A stretch of DNA of 6,776 nucleotides from Clostridiales bacterium (GTDB lineage Bacteria > Bacillota > Clostridia > Saccharofermentanales > UBA5734). Every line of letters begins with the position of its first letter. Position 1 is the stretch's first letter. Positions 1 through 6,776 of this stretch are shown piece by piece. The stretch is from positions 1 to 6,776 of the forward strand of contig SLHU01000104.1 in assembly GCA_007135995.1 (NCBI GenBank), given 5' to 3'. The notes below the pieces were generated by a model. The model ran no database searches. It worked only from the letters and a program-made list of their open reading frames with translations, and was not told where the DNA came from. The position numbers and the translations under genes are program-made.

Positions 1-1263
1 GAAAGATTGAATAAAGAGCTGCATTTTGGATTTAAAGCGACCGGTTCACTTTTAATCGCTTTCAAAGATGATGATTTACCAACACTCACACAGCTGCTTG
101 AAAACGGCCGCCAGAATGGTTTAACCGATTTATCAATAATCGGCCGAGATAAAATAATGGCGCTGGAGCCTAACATTAATCCGGATATTATGTACGCTTT
201 ATACTGTCAGGGAGCAGGTATCTGTTCTCCATATGGCATGGCAATCGCACTGGCAGAAAATGCGGTAGAAAACGGCGTGGATTTATACCTTAACCAGATA
301 GTAAACGAAATTAGGCATTACAGCAGTAATCTGTCCAGGCAGCGATTTCTGGTCAGCACACCTGATTTACAGTTTAGTGCATCTTACATCATCAATTGCA
401 GCGGAAAAGATGCGGACAAAGTTTCATCCATGCTTTACGATCCAGCTTACAGCATTACCACTCGAACCGGTGAATATCTTGTTTTTCAGCGGGGCAGCGG
501 CCAGATTATGAGACAGGTGGTGTTTCAGGTGCCGACCATGATGGGAAAAGGCATTCTGGTAACACCCACAGTGCATGATAACTTGATGATTGGTCCTGAC
601 GCAATCAATGAGCCTGGCAGTCCAGACCGCTCAACACACCTTGACCGGCTGGGATCGATCTATGATCAGGCCAGAAAGACAACGGACAAAATTGATCCTA
701 AACAGGTGATTCGCAGTTTTAGCGGCGTTAGAGCAGTTTCATCAACAGATGACTTTATAATCGAAATGAGCCCGGTATTCGGTCTGGTTGAAGTGTCTGG
801 CATACAATCTCCGGGATTGACAGCCGCACCGGCTATTGCAGATCGGGTTGCGGATATACTTCATGGTGCCGGATTAAAGCTAAATGAGAAAATGAACTTT
901 CAGCCAGAGCGAAAACCACTGCCGGAAACAACTGAGTTCAGGCCGATGTCCGAAATAGTTGAGAAAGCCAATCTGCCGCCTGGCCCCGAAAGAATCATCT
1001 GTCGCTGTGAGCAAGTATGCGAGCAGGTCATACTGGACTGCTCCGGGCGCGGCCTGCCCATCAACACGGTGGATGCTGTCAAGCGAAGAACCCGTGCCGG
1101 CATGGGCATCTGTCAGGGCAGTTTTTGCCGCCCGCGCGTCACTTCCCTCCTTAAGCAAATAAGCAATCTGCCGGTTGACGGTCTGACCGACGCTCAGCGT
1201 GATTCACTCACCCGCGTCACCCGGAAACAGTTTATCAACTACCTCAATTCACGAGACAACTGA
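1..1263 (+). CDS. FAD-dependent oxidoreductase with C-terminal [2Fe-2S] (BFD-like) domain, 5'-partial
   Basis: C-terminal 420 residues of a flavoprotein of the DAO superfamily, close to the GlpA-like / L-2-hydroxyglutarate-oxidase group, which oxidises glycerol 3-phosphate or 2-hydroxy acids with FAD. The frame is open to base 1 and the N-terminal FAD-binding GxGxxG is missing, so the TTG at 7 is not the true start. Numbering residues from that TTG: the DAO fold covers about 1-290, with KATGSLLIAF (9-18), an INCSG motif (129-133) and the FAD-site signature SGIQSPGLTAAPAIADRV (264-281). A BFD-like iron-sulfur domain follows at about 330-385 with CxC (C332, C334) and Cx4C (C369, C374). The gene ends with TGA followed by a repeat array and terminator, so no partner gene follows it. 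In several Firmicutes and Thermotoga, homologues sit with a second FAD oxidoreductase and a DUF1667 protein; that complex is not visible here. The family call is firm; the substrate is not. Confidence 0.9.
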   Translation, partial: ERLNKELHFGFKATGSLLIAFKDDDLPTLTQLLENGRQNGLTDLSIIGRDKIMALEPNINPDIMYALYCQGAGICSPYGMAIALAENAVENGVDLYLNQIVNEIRHYSSNLSRQRFLVSTPDLQFSASYIINCSGKDADKVSSMLYDPAYSITTRTGEYLVFQRGSGQIMRQVVFQVPTMMGKGILVTPTVHDNLMIGPDAINEPGSPDRSTHLDRLGSIYDQARKTTDKIDPKQVIRSFSGVRAVSSTDDFIIEMSPVFGLVEVSGIQSPGLTAAPAIADRVADILHGAGLKLNEKMNFQPERKPLPETTEFRPMSEIVEKANLPPGPERIICRCEQVCEQVILDCSGRGLPINTVDAVKRRTRAGMGICQGSFCRPRVTSLLKQISNLPVDGLTDAQRDSLTRVTRKQFINYLNSRDN

Positions 1264-1279
1264 ATTTTTGAGACGTTTC

Positions 1280-1408
1280 GTGCCTGGCACCGGGTTTATC
1301 TTCGTGCCTGGCACCGGGTTTTGTGTGCCTGGCACCGGGTTTTGCGTGCCTGGCACCGGATTTTGTGTGCCTGGCACCAGGTTTTGTGTGCCTGGCACCG
1401 GGTTTTGA
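1280..1408. repeat. Six-copy palindromic tandem repeat (GTGCCTGGCACC core)
   Basis: Six copies of GTGCCTGGCACC start at 1280, 1304, 1325, 1346, 1367 and 1388. The first spacing is 24 bp; the other four are exactly 21 bp. Each core contains the perfect 11-bp palindrome GTGCC-T-GGCAC, followed by GGG/GGA/AGG and TTTTG. The cores are identical, and differences lie only in the linkers (for example GGATTTT at unit 4, CAGGTTTT at unit 5, TTTATCTTC at unit 1). A 21-bp period equals about two helical turns, so the palindromes lie on one face of the DNA. The array sits between the stop of the oxidoreductase and a terminator. Because 21 is a multiple of three, it creates spurious open frames reading VPGTGFC on + and NPVPGTQ on -. 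Its function is unknown: protein-binding sites or a REP-like repeat are possible. Confidence 0.93.
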
Positions 1409-1444
1409 CAAAAAAAGGTCCGGTGGTGAGCCGGACCTTTTTTG

Positions 1445-1446
<2 letters not shown>
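1407..1446. terminator. Bidirectional rho-independent terminator between convergent genes
   Basis: The GC-rich stem GGTCCGG (1417-1423) pairs with CCGGACC (1431-1437) around a 7-base loop (TGGTGAG). It is flanked by seven A on the left and six T on the right, and the outer GAC/GTC bases extend the pairing to about 16 bp with one bulged A. Read on + it ends in a T run and terminates the oxidoreductase transcript. Read on - it likewise ends in a T run and serves the LacZ-type gene. That gene's TGA stop (1445-1447) overlaps the base of the stem, so stop and terminator are fused. Confidence 0.93.
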
Positions 1447-5005
<3,559 letters not shown>

Positions 5006-5011
5006 TTAATG

Positions 5012-5025
5012 TTCAATCGATCGAA
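5012..5025. promoter_or_regulatory. Candidate LacI-type operator overlapping the -10 of the LacZ-type gene
   Basis: TTCAATCGATCGAA is a 14-bp near-perfect inverted repeat (six of seven half-site pairs match) centred on CG. LacI/GalR-family operators characteristically have a central CG. It covers the proposed -10 box and predicted start of transcription, where a repressor would block initiation. No regulator gene lies in the window, so this is inferred from symmetry and position only. Confidence 0.25.
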
Positions 5026-5048
5026 AAACCTGTCATCATGCATGTCAA
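5020..5048 (-). promoter_or_regulatory. Candidate sigma-70/A promoter for the LacZ-type gene
   Basis: On the minus strand a perfect -35 box TTGACA (5048-5043) is followed by a 17-base spacer and TTCGAT (5025-5020), a weak -10 that matches TATAAT at three of six positions. Predicted transcription would begin near 5013, giving a leader of about 20 bases that still contains the Shine-Dalgarno. The -35 and spacing are good; the poor -10 keeps this tentative. A weak -10 would fit a regulated promoter. Confidence 0.35.
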
Positions 5049-5358
5049 TCCTGGCATGGATGAAGCTGATCATGTCTGATGCAAAATGTCTTGCCAGCTT
5101 TCGCAGAACCGTTTTAGTATCAATCATTCTTGCAGGTTTTAACGTGCAGCTTTAAATGCTTCTTCATGATTGGCAAGGATATCCCACGTGAATGCCTGTT
5201 TGGGCATAAAGGGCTATGATTGACATTTGATGTGCAGCTTACCTCTACACTACCATCTTAACATTAAAAATAGTGCTTGACTTGTTTGATACGATTGTTC
5301 AGCCGATCGTTTTGGCGCATAATGACCGTGACACAGGAATGTTTATCTGCAAGGCTTT

Positions 5359-5381
5359 ACCGTCAGCTCAACCACAGCCGG
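5359..5381 (-). repeat. Duplicate of the 3'-terminal coding sequence of the GH2 gene (copy outside the gene)
   Basis: These 23 bases are identical to 5483-5505, which encode PAVVELTV near the end of the GH2 protein. On the minus strand the copy stays in an open frame reading NPAVVELTVKPCR before TAA, with an upstream stop 18 codons before that TAA. A third, diverged copy lies between them (about 5423-5440 on -, 15 of 18 bases matching, reading KPDAVE then stop). Flanks are unrelated, so this is a fragment and not a whole-gene duplication. Confidence 0.8.
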
Positions 5382-5475
5382 ATTTATCTTATAAACTGAC
5401 CGTCAGATAACTTGCAGGCGGCTCATGCGCACAAATCACTCAACCGCATCTGGCTTAGGCTTAACCGTGAAACGT

Positions 5476-6776
5476 TCATTCAACCGTCAGCTCAACCACA
5501 GCCGGCTTACACTGGTCTGCCTGGAAACGGACACGGATCACACCTGATTTGCGGCTGGCACGAACAACTGCCAGCACATAGCCGTCAAACGTGGTTCGCT
5601 CAAGGTCAAAGAAATTCTCCGTGCTTTTTGGATCTGCACTGCCAAAACCTTGAAGGATACCCGGACCTTCAATACTCACCGACACTTTTTGGTCTGATGC
5701 CCGATTAACAATCCCTTGATCATCAGTCAGCGCGACTATCAAAAAGCAAAGATCCTGACCATCTGCCCTCAACGTCTGACGATCAGCTTTGACTTGCAGC
5801 TGCGAGACAGCTGACGCAGACTGGAGCGTTGCTGAGCCAATCGGGTTGCCATTTTGATAGGCAACAGCCTTTACTTCACCCCTATCATAGAATGTATCAA
5901 ATTCAGCTCGAAAGCGATTTGCCGCACCGGCCGGTTTGCGGCCGATCGACCGGTTATTGATCAGCAGCTCAACTTCTTGCGCATCAGCATAGACTTCAAC
6001 AATTATCGGTTTTTGCTCATCATCCGGCCAGGTCCAGCTGGCAATGGAGTCAGTCCAGCTCCAGGGCGTTTTGATGGTTTTTTTGCCATAATTTTCCGGT
6101 CTCTGAACCGAGATATATGGATCGGATCGCAGTCCCCAGACAATTTCTCTGTAGTACGATGCCGGCCGACGATTGCCAATGATGTCAAAATCACCGCAAT
6201 AGGCGATATACCAGGGGAACTGGCCATACACACTCTTGGCCTCACCGCTGTGCTCGAACTCAGTTTTGCCGATTGCAGCCTCGCCCAGATAATCCCAGCC
6301 GGTCCAAGTAAAATCACCTATGATAAAGGGATTTTGCTTTACATACTCCCAGTTGATATCAATATGATCTGGAAATGTTTCACTGCCACAGATCACGCGA
6401 TGTGGATATAACATATGGTCTTCCATATACCGCGAATCCATATAATTGTAACCGGCTATATCAACCGCGGCATAGGCTTCCTCAACTGACTTGACAACAA
6501 AATCAAGGTCCATCATCTCGCTCATCTTCTCTGCAAGATTAGCCATCAGATCGTTTATGTCACTCTGACTATTGTCTTCATCTGGCTGGTCGCCCACCTG
6601 TTCAGTTGACTGCTCAACTGCTTTCTTCGCAGCCTCCTGCCTTTCTTTTTGCATTTTTTTCAGTTGATCCAAGGTTGACACCATTGAGTTGATGGAGTTG
6701 ATTGAATAGCGGGTCGGGTCCAGTTGCCTTATTTTTTCGGCCAGCTTCCGAGACCAGCTTCCGCCAAATCGCAGTC
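5476..6776 (-). CDS. Glycoside hydrolase family 2 beta-galactosidase (DUF4982-containing), N-terminally partial
   Basis: The C-terminal 432 residues of a GH2 glycosidase whose complete relatives have about 800. The frame is open to the right edge: codons before the ATG at 6684 read SRKLAEKIRQLDPTRYSINS, a conserved family stretch, so that ATG is internal. Numbering from it: a Met/Glu/Gln-rich, coiled-coil-like insertion (about 8-60), then the second half of the TIM barrel with AAVDIAGYNYMDSRY (72-86), the nucleophile E102 in CGSETFP and GDFTWTGWDYLGE (123-135). A DUF4982-type domain follows (about 207-290, WTWP at 217-220, EVELLINNRSIGRKP at 237-251), then a C5-type Ig-like end domain (about 293-400, ADRQTLRADGQDL and SIEGPG). 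The acid/base Glu and N-terminal domains lie outside the window. It probably cleaves beta-galactosides; exact substrate unknown. It is upstream of, and co-oriented with, the LacZ-type gene. Confidence 0.93.
   Translation of the reverse strand, partial: LRFGGSWSRKLAEKIRQLDPTRYSINSINSMVSTLDQLKKMQKERQEAAKKAVEQSTEQVGDQPDEDNSQSDINDLMANLAEKMSEMMDLDFVVKSVEEAYAAVDIAGYNYMDSRYMEDHMLYPHRVICGSETFPDHIDINWEYVKQNPFIIGDFTWTGWDYLGEAAIGKTEFEHSGEAKSVYGQFPWYIAYCGDFDIIGNRRPASYYREIVWGLRSDPYISVQRPENYGKKTIKTPWSWTDSIASWTWPDDEQKPIIVEVYADAQEVELLINNRSIGRKPAGAANRFRAEFDTFYDRGEVKAVAYQNGNPIGSATLQSASAVSQLQVKADRQTLRADGQDLCFLIVALTDDQGIVNRASDQKVSVSIEGPGILQGFGSADPKSTENFFDLERTTFDGYVLAVVRASRKSGVIRVRFQADQCKPAVVELTVE
5483..5505 (-). 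repeat. In-gene member of the 23-bp direct repeat
   Basis: This copy encodes residues PAVVELTV at the C-terminus of the GH2 protein and lies 124 bp from the exact copy at 5359-5381, in the same orientation. Immediately after it the gene stops with GTTGAATGA. Confidence 0.8.

Noticed and set aside
7..9. TTG as the true start of the oxidoreductase
   Set aside because: The frame is open to base 1, no ribosome binding site is visible, and the FAD-binding N-terminus required by the family is absent.
1280..1400. Each GTGCCTGGCAC palindrome as an individual RNA hairpin terminator
   Set aside because: The two 5-base arms are separated by one base, too short for a loop. Pairing between units remains possible but is not shown.
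1199..1408. Plus-strand frame encoding repeated VPGTGFC, and the minus-strand frame at 1249-1560 encoding repeated NPVPGTQ
   Set aside because: Both are open only because the repeat period is a multiple of three and the unit has no stop. They overlap the real genes and have no ribosome binding site.
1280..1408. CRISPR array
   Set aside because: The spacing is 21 bp with near-identical linkers, so there are no unique spacers, and no cas gene is visible.
5192..5207. Hairpin ATGCC/GGCAT as a terminator for the GH2 gene
   Set aside because: The stem is only 5 bp with no T run on either strand, and it lies about 270 bp past the stop.
5220..5225. TTGACA on the plus strand as a promoter
   Set aside because: No -10 lies at 16-18 bases, and no plus-strand gene follows.
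5854..6411. 185-residue plus-strand open frame
   Set aside because: It lies wholly antisense to a well-conserved GH2 coding region, has no recognisable motif, and no ribosome binding site was noted.
6682..6684. ATG as the true start of the second GH2 gene
   Set aside because: Conserved family residues (KLAEKIRQLDPTR) continue in frame upstream of it to the window edge.
6741..6763. Ten-base direct repeat CCAGCTTCCG (6741-6750 and 6754-6763) as a recent insertion breaking the GH2 gene
   Set aside because: The reading frame and the family sequence continue through it (GGSWSRKLAEKI), so it is probably a coincidental repeat.

Overview
The window looks like a piece of a bacterial chromosome of balanced base composition, probably from a Bacillota (Clostridia-like) or Spirochaetota organism. 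This rests on the GlpA-like flavoprotein with a C-terminal BFD-type [2Fe-2S] domain, on a GH2 enzyme carrying a Met/Glu-rich insertion that I recall from Firmicute relatives, and on a purine-rich Shine-Dalgarno sequence. The sequence alone does not fix the taxon.

Layout, left to right. Positions 1-1263 (+) hold the C-terminal part of an FAD-dependent oxidoreductase of the GlpA / L-2-hydroxyglutarate-oxidase group; its 5' end lies outside the window. Positions 1264-1444 carry no gene. They hold six copies of a palindrome-centred repeat (GTGCCTGGCACC core, mostly 21-bp period) followed by a strong bidirectional terminator shared by the two convergent genes. Positions 1445-4990 (-) encode a 1181-residue LacZ-type GH2 glycosidase. 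Both catalytic glutamates and the Mg-site Glu/His are intact, but the galactose-binding loop and the C-terminal domain signatures differ from classical LacZ. Positions 4991-5475 are a gap with a candidate promoter and operator for the LacZ-type gene, a possible decayed small gene ending in an ATGA overlap with it, and a 23-bp exact copy of the 3' end of the next gene. Positions 5476-6776 (-) encode the C-terminal 432 residues of a second GH2 enzyme of a different subfamily (DUF4982 plus C5-type end domains); its start lies beyond the right edge.

The two GH2 genes point the same way and probably belong to one carbohydrate-utilisation locus, releasing sugars from oligosaccharides. Neither visible part shows a secretion signal: the LacZ-type protein starts without one, and the other N-terminus is not in view. 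The oxidoreductase is convergent to them and separated by the terminator, so it is probably unrelated in function. The most interesting points are the phased palindromic repeat array, the non-canonical active-site loop of the LacZ-type enzyme, the duplicated 3'-end fragment, and the possible broken small gene fused by overlap to the LacZ-type start.
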